34,331 nucleotides of DNA, taken from the NCBI GenBank assembly GCA_027024205.1, contig JALVST010000081.1, forward strand, positions 1 through 34,331, read 5' to 3'. Position numbers and translations under genes: made by a program. The notes beneath the pieces are model-generated. The model searched no databases, was not told the origin of the DNA, and worked only from the letters and a program-made list of their open reading frames with translations. The stretch comes from Flavobacteriales bacterium. Its GTDB lineage: Bacteria > Bacteroidota > Bacteroidia > Flavobacteriales > Flavobacteriaceae. Of this stretch, positions 7,300-17,000 are shown in pieces (within the stretch, counting starts at the first letter, position 1; each line of letters opens with the position of its first letter).

Positions 7300-9108
7300 T
7301 TAGTATCCGTTAAACGCATACCGGTTATCTTCCCTGACTTTTTTAGCAATAATACGACGTAACTCGTTGAGATTAGGCGTATTGTTATATTTGGTAAAGC
7401 GTTTGACACCCATCAACATCATCCGTAATTCATCACCTTGTGCAATGGAATAAATAGCTTCGGTAGCTTTAAATTTGATTTTTTCCACGGCATTGAACAA
7501 ATTCAGTTTACTCATGGCTATTTCTGCATTAAAATCTGCATCCGGATTTTGTATGAGTTTCTTTTGAGTCGCCAAAATAGTACTTTCTGCCATATAAATT
7601 TCAATCAATATGTCAGCTGCATCCAATACCAGTTGCTGTTGTCCGCCGAGTTTATTTCCGAATTTTTGTGCGCCGGTTCCGGCTATCATTAAAAAGACCT
7701 TTTTCAACCGCTTAATCATATCCAGTTCTTCATCCAAAGGACGATTAAATTCCGGTTTATCAAAAGAAGGTATCCCCATCAATTCGCCGGCTACCGCCTT
7801 TGCCGGGCCCAACAAATCCAATTGTCCTTTCATAGCCTTACGAAGTAACATGCTGATAGTTAAGAGTCTATTAATCTCATTAGTTCCTTCGTAGATACGG
7901 GTTATTCGGGCATCACGCCACCAACTTTCCATGGGCATTTCTTCGGAAAATCCCATACCACCGAAAATTTGCAAGCCTTCATCCGAAACAACTTGTGTCC
8001 CGTCAGACACATAAACTTTTAAAATAGCCGCTTCTATGGCATATTCTTCAAAAGTTTTCTTTTCGGCTTCCACTTCGGTCAGTCCGTTAGCTTTGTGTTC
8101 GGCTATCTTGTCACTGATATCTTTGGCAGCCCGGTAAATTCCAGATTCCGAAACGTAAGTTCTTGTTGCCATCTCGGCAATCTTTTTCTTTATAGCACCG
8201 AAATTTATCAAAGGTTGTCCGAATTGTTTACGTCCGTTGGCATAACGGATACTTTCATTGATAATTCGACGCATGGCATCAACAATACCTGCTGCCAATT
8301 TAATCCGGCCGATATTCAATACGTTTAAAGCAATTTTAAAACCTTCTTGACGTTTTCCCAACATATTTTCTACCGGAATTTTCGTATCGGAAAAGAAAAT
8401 TTGACGTGTCGATGACGAGCGAATACCGAGTTTCTTTTCTTCTTCTCCCAATTTAAAACCATTAGGATTTTTAGGATCATATTCAAAGATAAAAGCCGTT
8501 AATTTATCGTCTTTTTCGCCGTTTTCCACGATTTTGGCAAAAACAATAAAGGTATGCGCAAAACCCGCATTACTGATCCACATTTTTTGTCCGTTAATAA
8601 TCCAATGTTTACCGTCATCAGACAAAACAGCCGTTGTTTTACCGCTATTGGCATCCGAGCCTGCCGTCGGTTCGGTCAATGCATAAGCACCTATCCATTC
8701 TCCCGTAGCCAATTTGGGTAAATATTTGGCTTTTTGTTCTTCGGTTCCGTAAAGAAAAATCGGCATCATCCCGATACCTGTATGTGCCCCGTAAGCCGTT
8801 GCAAATGAACCGGTTGCTCCGGAAATACGATCACATACCAACATAGCACTGACAAAATCCATACCCATACCGTTGTATGCTTCGGGAATACCCACGGATA
8901 AGAATCCCATGTCACCGGATTTTTTCATCAATTCTAAAACCAAATCGTAATCGTGAGCTTCAAAACGCGGTTTGACCGGCATCATCTCACGGTCAACAAA
9001 TTCCGTAGCGGCTTCCGCCATCATTTTTTGTTCTTCCGATAAATCATCCAAAGTAAAAATGTCTTCGGATTTGTAATCTTTTATAATAAAATCTGCTCCT
9101 TTTTTCAT
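7300..9108 (-). CDS. fadE: Acyl-CoA dehydrogenase, long (VLCAD/FadE-type) form
   Basis: The 602-residue flavoenzyme catalyses the first, FAD-dependent oxidation of acyl-CoA in beta-oxidation. The ACAD core covers about residues 25-420, with the FAD/substrate signature ALTEPTAGSD (143-152), WISNAG (177-182) and the catalytic base E407 in RIYEGTNEI. The extra C-terminal domain (about 440-602) is typical of the ~600-residue VLCAD-like and B. subtilis FadE-like enzymes. It is the last gene of a minus-strand unit fadN-fadA-fadE, the same order as the B. subtilis fadNAE operon. A 443-base gap separates it from fadA. The bases just upstream of, and including, the ATG are part of a 115-bp repeat also found at 29347. 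Confidence 0.95.
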   Translation of the reverse strand: MKKGADFIIKDYKSEDIFTLDDLSEEQKMMAEAATEFVDREMMPVKPRFEAHDYDLVLELMKKSGDMGFLSVGIPEAYNGMGMDFVSAMLVCDRISGATGSFATAYGAHTGIGMMPIFLYGTEEQKAKYLPKLATGEWIGAYALTEPTAGSDANSGKTTAVLSDDGKHWIINGQKMWISNAGFAHTFIVFAKIVENGEKDDKLTAFIFEYDPKNPNGFKLGEEEKKLGIRSSSTRQIFFSDTKIPVENMLGKRQEGFKIALNVLNIGRIKLAAGIVDAMRRIINESIRYANGRKQFGQPLINFGAIKKKIAEMATRTYVSESGIYRAAKDISDKIAEHKANGLTEVEAEKKTFEEYAIEAAILKVYVSDGTQVVSDEGLQIFGGMGFSEEMPMESWWRDARITRIYEGTNEINRLLTISMLLRKAMKGQLDLLGPAKAVAGELMGIPSFDKPEFNRPLDEELDMIKRLKKVFLMIAGTGAQKFGNKLGGQQQLVLDAADILIEIYMAESTILATQKKLIQNPDADFNAEIAMSKLNLFNAVEKIKFKATEAIYSIAQGDELRMMLMGVKRFTKYNNTPNLNELRRIIAKKVREDNRYAFNGY

Positions 9109-9220
9109 CTGTTTATTTTTTTATTTTAACATTATGGTCAGATGTAACCTTTGATGAATAAAATAATCATTACGATGTGTGTTTAATGATTTTTTTAATC
9201 TTGTCGGTTTCATTTTTTTT
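9104..9220 (-). repeat. 115-bp repeat, copy 1: fadE leader with hairpin
   Basis: This segment aligns with 29347-29460 over its whole length, with about five substitutions and one 8-9-base insertion (near 9132-9140). Its hairpin arms are 9154-9170 and 9186-9202, pairing at 14 of 17 positions around a 15-base loop. Read on the minus strand, it forms the fadE 5' leader and the similarity ends at the fadE start (ATGAAA). It could be a regulatory leader, a small RNA or a mobile palindromic element. Confidence 0.75.
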
Positions 9221-9371
9221 GTTTTAATTATTTCTTATTAATCACTGAGCGTCTCACTGAGCTTGCCGAAGTGTTACACAGAGTATCACAAAGTTTTTAG
9301 TTTTCTATAAATAGATTCCTCATCGCTTTGCTCTGCCGGAATGACTGTGGGTTTCATTTCAAACGTCCAAC

Positions 9372-9462
9372 TGTCATTTCGATCCCGGCTTTGGCAGGGA
9401 GAGAAACCTCATTATTATTTTCAAGCTTTAGATTTCTCAGTCATACCTCTTTCAAAATGACA
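9372..9462. repeat. MITE-like palindromic repeat, copy A
   Basis: About 91 bases start TGTCATTTCGA and end AAATGACA, with internal GAGAAACCT and AGATTTCTC motifs in inverted orientation. The same design occurs at 10801-10895. It lies in the fadA-fadE gap. The rest of that gap (9221-9371 and 9463-9551) contains no ORF worth calling. Confidence 0.65.
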
Positions 9463-9551
9463 ACGAACACTACTATCTGACTGATTAACAACTGATTATA
9501 TTTTCTAACCAACGAGGAACCAGAGAAATAATCTAATTATCACTTTTCAAT

Positions 9552-10751
9552 TCACAATAATTCGAATATACCGGCAGCACCTTGTCCGGCACCGACACAC
9601 ATAGTCACCAGCCCGTAACGTCCGCCGGTTTGTTTCAATTCGTCCAAAATTTGCACTGTCAATTTAGCACCGGTCATGCCGAGCGGATGTCCCAAAGAAA
9701 TAGCTCCTCCGTTTATATTCACTATGTCAGTATCCAATTCTAAATTTTTAATCACGGCCACAGATTGCGACGCAAAAGCTTCGTTCAATTCTATTAAATC
9801 GATATCGTCTTTTTTCATGCCTGCTTTTTTCAGAACTTTTGGTATGGCATAAAGCGGTCCGATACCCATAATTCGCGGCGGCACACCGACAACGGCATAA
9901 TCGACCAAGCGGGCATAAGGTTTCAATCCGAGTGCTTCCATTTTTTCTTTGGACATCACCAACACAAAAGCGGCCCCATCCGATGTTTGTGACGAATTAC
10001 CCGCTGTAACCGTGCCACCTTGGGCAAAGACGGGTCGCAGTTTAGCCAATTTTTCCAAGGTCGTATCGGGACGCGGTCCTTCATCGGTATCCATAATAAA
10101 TTTTTTACTTTTTTTCTTACCCGACGTTGCATCGTAGTAAATCTCTTCTACTTCTACCGGTACAATTTGATTTTTAAACTTGCCTTCTTTGATAGCTTTA
10201 ACCGCCCGCATATGTGATTCGTAAGCAAAACGGTCTTGTTCTTCACGGGAAATATGATATTCTTTGGCTACGGCTTCCGCTGTTAAACCCATACCCCAAT
10301 ACCAATCGGGATGACCGTTCTTGACCACACTGTAAGCCAAAGACGGTTTAAAACCACCCATAGGCACCATTGACATACTTTCCGAACCGCCGGCAATTAT
10401 AATATCGGCATGACCGGTTTGAATTTTTGCCACAGCCGTCGCAATGGTTTCCAATCCGCTGGCACAAAAACGATTCATTATTTGTCCGGGAACTTTAACG
10501 GTATCCAAACCCATTAAACTGATCATGCGTCCCATATTAAGCCCTTGTTGGGCTTCGGGCATAGCATTGCCAACAATGACATCGTCAATCATTTCAGGTT
10601 TGAATGCACCACCTGTCTCTGCCTCTACTTCTTTGATTAAATATTTGATGACGTCAGCCGCCAAATCATCGGGACGGTAATTTTTAAAACTACCCTTTTT
10701 GGCTTTGCCTACGGCTGACCTGTATCCTTTTATAATATATGCTTCTTTCAT
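9552..10751 (-). CDS. fadA: Acetyl-CoA C-acyltransferase (3-ketoacyl-CoA thiolase)
   Basis: The 399-residue thiolase carries out the CoA-dependent cleavage that ends each beta-oxidation cycle. The nucleophile C96 lies in NRFCASGLET, H355 in GGAISLGHPLGMTGA, and the second active-site cysteine C385 in MCVGAGQGAAG; NEAFA is at 323-327. The length matches degradative thiolases. Position between fadN and fadE supports a beta-oxidation rather than a biosynthetic (acetoacetyl-CoA) role. No promoter element was seen in the 180 bases upstream, so transcription from further upstream is likely. Confidence 0.96.
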   Translation of the reverse strand: MKEAYIIKGYRSAVGKAKKGSFKNYRPDDLAADVIKYLIKEVEAETGGAFKPEMIDDVIVGNAMPEAQQGLNMGRMISLMGLDTVKVPGQIMNRFCASGLETIATAVAKIQTGHADIIIAGGSESMSMVPMGGFKPSLAYSVVKNGHPDWYWGMGLTAEAVAKEYHISREEQDRFAYESHMRAVKAIKEGKFKNQIVPVEVEEIYYDATSGKKKSKKFIMDTDEGPRPDTTLEKLAKLRPVFAQGGTVTAGNSSQTSDGAAFVLVMSKEKMEALGLKPYARLVDYAVVGVPPRIMGIGPLYAIPKVLKKAGMKKDDIDLIELNEAFASQSVAVIKNLELDTDIVNINGGAISLGHPLGMTGAKLTVQILDELKQTGGRYGLVTMCVGAGQGAAGIFELL

Positions 10752-10800
10752 TTTATTTTTGGTTATTTGTTTATACTGGTTAATCGGTTATTTGATGATT

Positions 10801-10895
10801 TGTCATTTCGAACGAACGAGATACGAGTGAGGAGAAATCTTATTATCAATTATCAATTAAATAGATTGCTCAGTCGTTCCTCCTTCCAAATGACA
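10801..10895. repeat. MITE-like palindromic repeat, copy B
   Basis: The element begins TGTCATTTCGAACGAACGAG and ends CTTCCAAATGACA, with inner motifs GAGAAATCT and AGATTGCTC inverted around an AT-rich centre. A third half-copy, TGTCATTCCGAATGCAGTG followed by AAAAATCT, lies at 10902-10928. Both occupy the fadN-fadA gap. Confidence 0.7.
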
Positions 10896-10931
10896 GCTGT
10901 TTGTCATTCCGAATGCAGTGAAAAATCTAAA

Positions 10932-13334
10932 CTAGTTCCTCAAAGGTTTACCCGTTTTCAACATGTGTTCGATTCGTTCTAAAGTTTTACGTTCACCGAG
11001 CAAACTCAAAAATGCTTCTCTTTCGAGTTCAATCAAATAGTCTTCACTGACTTTTGCCGGTCCGGACAAATCACCACCGGCAATGACATAGGCCAATTTA
11101 TCGGCAATCTTTTGGTCATGTTCAGAAATATAGTTACCGGCTCTCATACTGTCAGCGCCTACCATGAATGTACCGAGGACTTCTTGTCCTAAAACTTTGA
11201 TATCATTACGTTTTATTGGCTTGACATAACCGTCTTGTACCATTTGTAATGCATAACGTTTGGCAGTAGCTATTTGACGGTCTTTGTTTAAAACAACAAT
11301 GTCACGTCCTTTTTGTAAAAAGCCTAATTTAAATGCTTCGTAGGCACTCGTTGCAACTTTTGCCATGGCAATCGTCATAAAAGTTTCAGTATAGCGGTTA
11401 ATTTCGACATCGCCTTTTACCAAACTATCAGAGGTACGTAATACCATTTCTTTGGTACCGCCACCCGCCGGAATCAAACCGACCCCAAATTCGACCAAAC
11501 CGATATAGGTTTCGGCTGCCGCTACAACTTTATCAGCATGTAAAGTAATTTCACAACCACCACCAAAAGTCATACCGTGCGGGGCTACCACGACTGGGAT
11601 GCCCGAATAACGCACCCGCATCGCCGTTTCTTGAAATGTTTTAACGGCCATATACAATTCATCCCACTCTTGTTCAACCGCTAACATTAATACCAAGGCC
11701 AAATTGGCGCCTACGGAAAACTGAGCCCCTTGATTACCGATAACCAAACCGTCATATTTTTCTTCCGCCATATTGATTCCCCGGTTAATAGCTTCAATCA
11801 CACCGACACCCAAGGTATTCATTTTGGAATGAAACTCTACATTGATGATACCGTCACCCAAATCGATGATAGATGCATCGTCATTATGCCACAATGTATG
11901 AGTTTGCCGGTAATTGTCGAGATAAATATAATCGTCTTGACCGGGTACTTTTTGATAGGCTTGCTTTTGAATATCGTAATAATAAGTCGCCCCGTCTTTA
12001 ACGGAATAAAAACTCTCAACACCGTTGGCAAGCATTTGGGACACCCAATCCGGTATAGTTTTGCCTTCTTTGGTCATCATTTCTACGGCTTTGGCAACAC
12101 CTAAGGCATCCCAAATTTGAAACGGTCCGTACTCCCAACCGAAACCGGCCCGCATGGCATCGTCAATTTGATACAGATTATCGGCAATTTCGGGAATGCG
12201 ATGTGACGCATAAGAAAATAAACCGCTAAACGTTTTACGGTAAAATTCGCCGGCTTTGTCCTTACCTTTTACCAATACTTTGTAACGGTCTTTGACATTG
12301 TCGATATTTTGGGTCATCAACAACGTATCAAATTTCACTTTTTGCTTCGGACGGTATTCCAAAGTTTTCAAGTCCAAAGCTAAAATTTCTTTTTTACCGT
12401 CTTTTTTAATTTTTTTATAAAATCCCTGCCCTGTTTTGTCTCCTAACATGTTGTTTTTCAACATCTTTTGAACATAATCCGGCAATTTAAACAACTCATG
12501 AGCTTCATCATCCGGAACGGCTTCATACAACCCCGATGCTACGTGTGCCAGCGTGTCTAATCCGACAATATCAGCGGTTCTAAAGGTAGCGGATTTTGGG
12601 CGTCCTATAACAGGCCCGGTCAGTTTATCGATTTCTTCAACAGTATAATCTCCCCCTTCTACCAAATGAAAAATATCCATTATCCCATACACGCCTATAC
12701 GGTTACCGATAAAAGCCGGCGTATCTTTGGCCAGCACGGTGGTTTTGCCCAGATATTTATCACCATAATCCAAAAAGAATTGCACCAATTCAGGATCCGT
12801 ATCTTTGGTAGGAATAATTTCCAGTAATCGCAGATATCGTACCGGATTGAAAAAATGTGTCCCTAGAAAATGTTTTTTAAAATCTTCCGAACGTCCCTTT
12901 GCCATCAGAGAAATAGGTATCCCCGACGTATTGGATGATACAATGGTACCGGGTTTACGGTATTTTTCAATTTGATCAAATACAGCATTTTTAATATCCA
13001 AACGTTCCGGCACTACTTCAATAATCCAATCGACACCGGCAATTTTTTCCATATCATCTTCCGTATTACCAACTGTGATACGGTTGGCAAAGGCTTCATC
13101 ATAAAATAAAGCCGGTTTGGATTTTAAGGCTTTTTTCAGGTTTTCCCTTGCAATACGATTACGCACAACAGGACTGTCCAATGTCAATCCCTTGCCTTTC
13201 TCTTCATCGGTAAGTTCACGCGGTACAATATCCAGCATTAAGACTTGTATACCGGTATTGGCCAAATGGGCGGCAATACCGGAACCCATGATACCCGAAC
13301 CGATAACTGCTGCTTTTTCAATTCGTCTTTTCAT
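10932..13334 (-). CDS. fadN: 3-hydroxyacyl-CoA dehydrogenase / enoyl-CoA hydratase fusion (FadN-type)
   Basis: The 800-residue bifunctional enzyme performs hydration and NAD-dependent oxidation of enoyl-CoA. The dehydrogenase half comes first, as in B. subtilis FadN and opposite to E. coli FadB. The Rossmann loop IGSGIMGSGIA is at 11-21, SSNTSG at 133-138, and catalytic H160 and E172 lie in THFFNPVRYLRLLEII. The crotonase domain lies in the C-terminal half, with FSVGANL (oxyanion hole), GGGCEI and VEFGVGLIPAGGGT retaining both catalytic glutamates. It is preceded by marR after about 200 bases and followed by fadA after 180 bases. Confidence 0.95.
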   Translation of the reverse strand: MKRRIEKAAVIGSGIMGSGIAAHLANTGIQVLMLDIVPRELTDEEKGKGLTLDSPVVRNRIARENLKKALKSKPALFYDEAFANRITVGNTEDDMEKIAGVDWIIEVVPERLDIKNAVFDQIEKYRKPGTIVSSNTSGIPISLMAKGRSEDFKKHFLGTHFFNPVRYLRLLEIIPTKDTDPELVQFFLDYGDKYLGKTTVLAKDTPAFIGNRIGVYGIMDIFHLVEGGDYTVEEIDKLTGPVIGRPKSATFRTADIVGLDTLAHVASGLYEAVPDDEAHELFKLPDYVQKMLKNNMLGDKTGQGFYKKIKKDGKKEILALDLKTLEYRPKQKVKFDTLLMTQNIDNVKDRYKVLVKGKDKAGEFYRKTFSGLFSYASHRIPEIADNLYQIDDAMRAGFGWEYGPFQIWDALGVAKAVEMMTKEGKTIPDWVSQMLANGVESFYSVKDGATYYYDIQKQAYQKVPGQDDYIYLDNYRQTHTLWHNDDASIIDLGDGIINVEFHSKMNTLGVGVIEAINRGINMAEEKYDGLVIGNQGAQFSVGANLALVLMLAVEQEWDELYMAVKTFQETAMRVRYSGIPVVVAPHGMTFGGGCEITLHADKVVAAAETYIGLVEFGVGLIPAGGGTKEMVLRTSDSLVKGDVEINRYTETFMTIAMAKVATSAYEAFKLGFLQKGRDIVVLNKDRQIATAKRYALQMVQDGYVKPIKRNDIKVLGQEVLGTFMVGADSMRAGNYISEHDQKIADKLAYVIAGGDLSGPAKVSEDYLIELEREAFLSLLGERKTLERIEHMLKTGKPLRN

Positions 13335-13393
13335 ATTTATTTGTTATATGTTTATACTTGTCATTATAATATTATTAAATTTTTTATGTCATC

Positions 13394-13433
13394 ATAGATT
13401 TCTCTGTCGTGCCTTCTTAGGAGAGAAATCTAT
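13394..13433. repeat. 12-bp-arm inverted repeat between marR and fadN
   Basis: Perfect arms ATAGATTTCTCT (13394-13405) and AGAGAAATCTAT (13422-13433) enclose 16 bases. The AGATTTCTC/GAGAAATCT core is the one shared by the MITE-like copies near fadA and fadE, so this looks like a shortened family member. Confidence 0.6.
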
Positions 13434-13536
13434 TTTTCCATTTTCAATTCTGACGGACAGTCGTGGCTCTCCACACTTTATTCCATTTACAGAGACAAAA
13501 AGCAATTCGTCTCTATACATTATATAAAATTTCAAT

Positions 13537-13971
13537 TCAAAAAATCTCTCTCTTATTAACCATTTTCAATATTTTTTGAGAGACATCTCTAAAAATCTCC
13601 AATTCTTTTTCTCCGATTTTTTCTTTTAAAACCTCATTAAATTTCAAAACGGTTTCTTTAGATTTATCACGCATTTGACTGCCAAAATCCGTTAACTTTA
13701 TCAAAACACTCCTGCCATCATACGGATTTTTTTCTCTGTAAATCAATTTTTTTTCTTCCATTTTTTTCAATGTCCTTGACAAACTGGTCGTTTCCATACC
13801 AAGCATAGGGGCCAGAGCTGTTGATGGTGTTCCCACTAGCGGGTCTATTTTTAACAAGACATATCCAATAGCCATTGTACCACCGTATTTCGTTGCTTCT
13901 TCATTATACAATCTGGTGATGCTCATCCAAAGTTCCCTGATTAATTGATCGGTTGTCTTTTCTTTGGTCAT
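13537..13971 (-). CDS. MarR-family transcriptional regulator
   Basis: The 144-residue protein has the MarR winged-helix layout: an N-terminal dimerisation helix, the recognition region TALAPMLGMETTSLSRTLKK (about 56-75), and the wing KNPYDGRSVLIKLTDFG with the conserved D-x-R-S. It is the first gene of the marR-fadN-fadA-fadE run. That position, and the palindrome overlapping its promoter, point to an autoregulated repressor of beta-oxidation, perhaps responding to acyl-CoA; the ligand is inference. The start is the ATG shortly downstream of a TAnnTTTG element. Confidence 0.92.
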   Translation of the reverse strand: MTKEKTTDQLIRELWMSITRLYNEEATKYGGTMAIGYVLLKIDPLVGTPSTALAPMLGMETTSLSRTLKKMEEKKLIYREKNPYDGRSVLIKLTDFGSQMRDKSKETVLKFNEVLKEKIGEKELEIFRDVSQKILKMVNKREIF

Positions 13972-13991
13972 CTTATTTATTGATTAGCATA

Positions 13992-14025
13992 CAAAATTAA
14001 AAAAAAATATTATGCGTGCATAATA
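13992..14025 (-). promoter_or_regulatory. marR promoter with overlapping 18-bp operator palindrome
   Basis: The minus strand reads TAATTTTG at 13999-13992, a full -7 match 20 bases before the marR ATG. Upstream at 14008-14025 is a perfect 18-bp palindrome (TATTATGCGTGCATAATA), covering the -33 region of the same promoter. Length, symmetry and placement fit a MarR dimer site that would block RNA polymerase. Confidence 0.75.
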
Positions 14026-14065
14026 ATTTATAAAAAAAAAGGCGATAATTATTCATTTAAAAATT

Positions 14066-17000
14066 TTACGGCTCTGTTTTTACGGAAATTCCAAATTTTT
14101 TCAAAATATCTGAAAAAGTATCAAAATCCACTTGATAAGATATGCCGATACCTTGGGTATAACCTTCCTGTTGTCCCAAGTATTCCAATTCGGTTTGTTT
14201 ATTAAACACTCTGAAGATTAAATTTCCTTTTTTATCGAGATAAACTTCCAATTCCACATCTCCGACGATAGAAGATTTGGTATAACGACCGACCGGGATG
14301 GCCACTTTACCGTTGATATATACCTTTTTATTGATTTGGGTCACCAAACTCAAACCGACTTGGGGGTCGGTAATTAAATTACGCTCAATATTCTCATTAC
14401 CGCTGGTATAATTGAGATTGACCTGAAATTTGTCATCTTGTGCCATCAAGCCGTTTAAGATATTCAAACCTTTCTCGGTAAAGGTTTTAACCACACCTTC
14501 TCCTGCCCTTCTGGAAAGATTATAATCGTTTTCATTGATAAAATCACCGAATGATAAAAGCGATAAAACTTGTAAAGTTTTTTTGTCCGGATCACTCAAC
14601 AAATAATCTACTTGAGAACGCAAAACAGCATTGGCTTTGGGCAATTTCAAATCAAAAGAGATAGCCGGTTTTATCAATTTGTCCCTCAGATATATGATGA
14701 CTTCTACGGGTATTTTTTTAGCTGTCAGGCCTTGTTCTGAGAGTAAGACTGTCGGGTCGGCAAATGTTTCATAAACCGCTTTGATATCCAACGTAGCATC
14801 ATACGGGTCGCCTTCCCAACTGACGTAACTACCCGGTTCAACCACAAATTTCTTATCTATAACTCCGGCATATTTAAAATTATAAACTCCTTCTTCAACA
14901 GCAAAATCACCGAAAATATTGAACTGACCGTTGGTATTGATATTCATCAAAACCAATCCGGTGCCTCTGGCAACCAATGTGCTTCCGAATTCCTGATCAA
15001 GTAAAATTTCGACTTGGGCATCCGGAGTAATATCCAAATCAAAATTCATTTCCAGCCCTTCATAAACTTTTCGGCGTTTTTTTATGCTTCTTTTTTCTTT
15101 GTTATAATCTTTTTTAGATACAATTCTGACAAAGTCATTTTCACCGAAAGACTCAAAATCAGTTAAGGTAATAACCAAATATGTTTTGGGTTTTGTCTGC
15201 ATTTCCGCATCTATTTTCAAATGATTTACCGAACCGTAAATCCGGGCTTTTCCGGCCGTAAATACAGTGCCGTAAAACATTTCCATAGGGTCTTTTGGAG
15301 TATCCAATACCAGTAAATTATCCGTATCAATGTTTAAATCCAAATGCCAATTTTCAAAATTATGATGCCTAATCGTTCCGGTAAGGCCTGCTTCCGTTTT
15401 GTAGCGGGTATCAATAAAACGGGCGTTTTTTAATTCGAATGTTTGATCGTGCAAATACACAACCGTTTGATTTTTAAATTTGTAATCGGTATTTAAAGCT
15501 AATATTTTCAATCCCAAATCATTGGTAAATAATTTTCCATCAAAAGAAAGATTTTTCATTTGACCTGAAACTTTTACCCTGCCGGATATTTTACCTCTGA
15601 TATTGCCAAAAGTTTCTTTAAACAGATTTTGCAGTGGTTTGACAGAAAAATCATTAAGAACCAGATTGGCACTAAGTCCGGGCGTTTGTTTTTTCATATC
15701 GACATATCCCAATAATTTTAACGATTGAACCGATTCTTTCAACACGGTCATGTCCACAAAAATATGTTTGCCGGGTAAAGCGCTGACTTTCAGATTTAAA
15801 TCTCCTAAAAGATTGTTGTTTAGTTTAAAATTTTTAATACCCAAAACAGCCGAAGGTAAAGTATTGTTACGGTATTTGGTCAGATGGACTTCACCGTTAA
15901 TTTTGCCTTCAAAACTAAAATCGTGAAATTGCGGCGTAATATGTGTAAGATCTATACTGTCCAAACGGGCTACAAAATCAAGAGAATCATTATATTTCAT
16001 TCCGTTAATCCAGATTCTTTCGTTATCGTGATAAATCCCTACATCATCGATTTTTAATGAATCAGAAGTCGGTTTGTAAACTATTCTGTTTAGATTTACT
16101 TCCGGATTAATTATCCAAGGTATATTTTTAAAATTTAGAACGGACTTTTGCAATCCGAATACAAAATTTTGCAACTGGTCCATGGTATAAAAAAACGATA
16201 CGTCATAACGGTCCTTAAATTGGCTTCCTCCTTCAAATTTTGTTTTTAAGTATAATGTATCATGTATGGTTGTGTTTAACAATCGTAAGTTTTTAAATTT
16301 ATAAAATCCCGTATTAATAGTATCAATTTTTAAAAATATGTTATACAATGGGTTTTTATTATCGATATTAAAATTCAGTTGGTCAAATTCGTTACCGTCA
16401 TACGTTATTTTGGGCGATATGAATTTAAATTTCAATTGATTGTTTTCCGAATCGATTTTACCTTTGATTACCGTATTTTTTGCAATCTGAACATCCGGAT
16501 TTAACAAATTGACAATTTTGTTGTGAACACGTAATTTATAAAACATATACTGTTGATTCTCAACAGGTTTTAACGGGTAATTTACAAATACACTTCCCAA
16601 TGCATTTTGAATTAAAACCGGTACGGATTTAAACTTGAATTTTCCTCTGATATATCCGTTAATTATATCATCCGAATCGAAAAGTATTTGACGTTCCATC
16701 TTATCATTAAAAACGGAAGATACGGTAAAGTCGTTAAAATTATAGGTATTATATTGATTTACGATTTTCAAATTATGTGACTCCAACTTTCCCACAACAT
16801 CTTCAATTCCAGTCCATTCTGTTTTTACATCAACTTCGCCATAGACACGCGTAAATTCATCTTTTGCAAAATTGAGATTATATAAATTAGCATAACAGAC
16901 TTCCATAAAAAAATCCAGCTTACGTTTAGGTTTTGAAAAATCTATCAAACCGTTAAAATCCATTTCCAAACTTTTGTCATTAATATCAACTTGTCCTTGG

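Noticed and set aside
9114-9211. A 30-codon minus-strand frame, MKPTRLKKSLNTHRNDYF onward, in repeat copy 1.
   Set aside because: In copy 2 the same frame stops after four codons, so coding is not conserved between copies.
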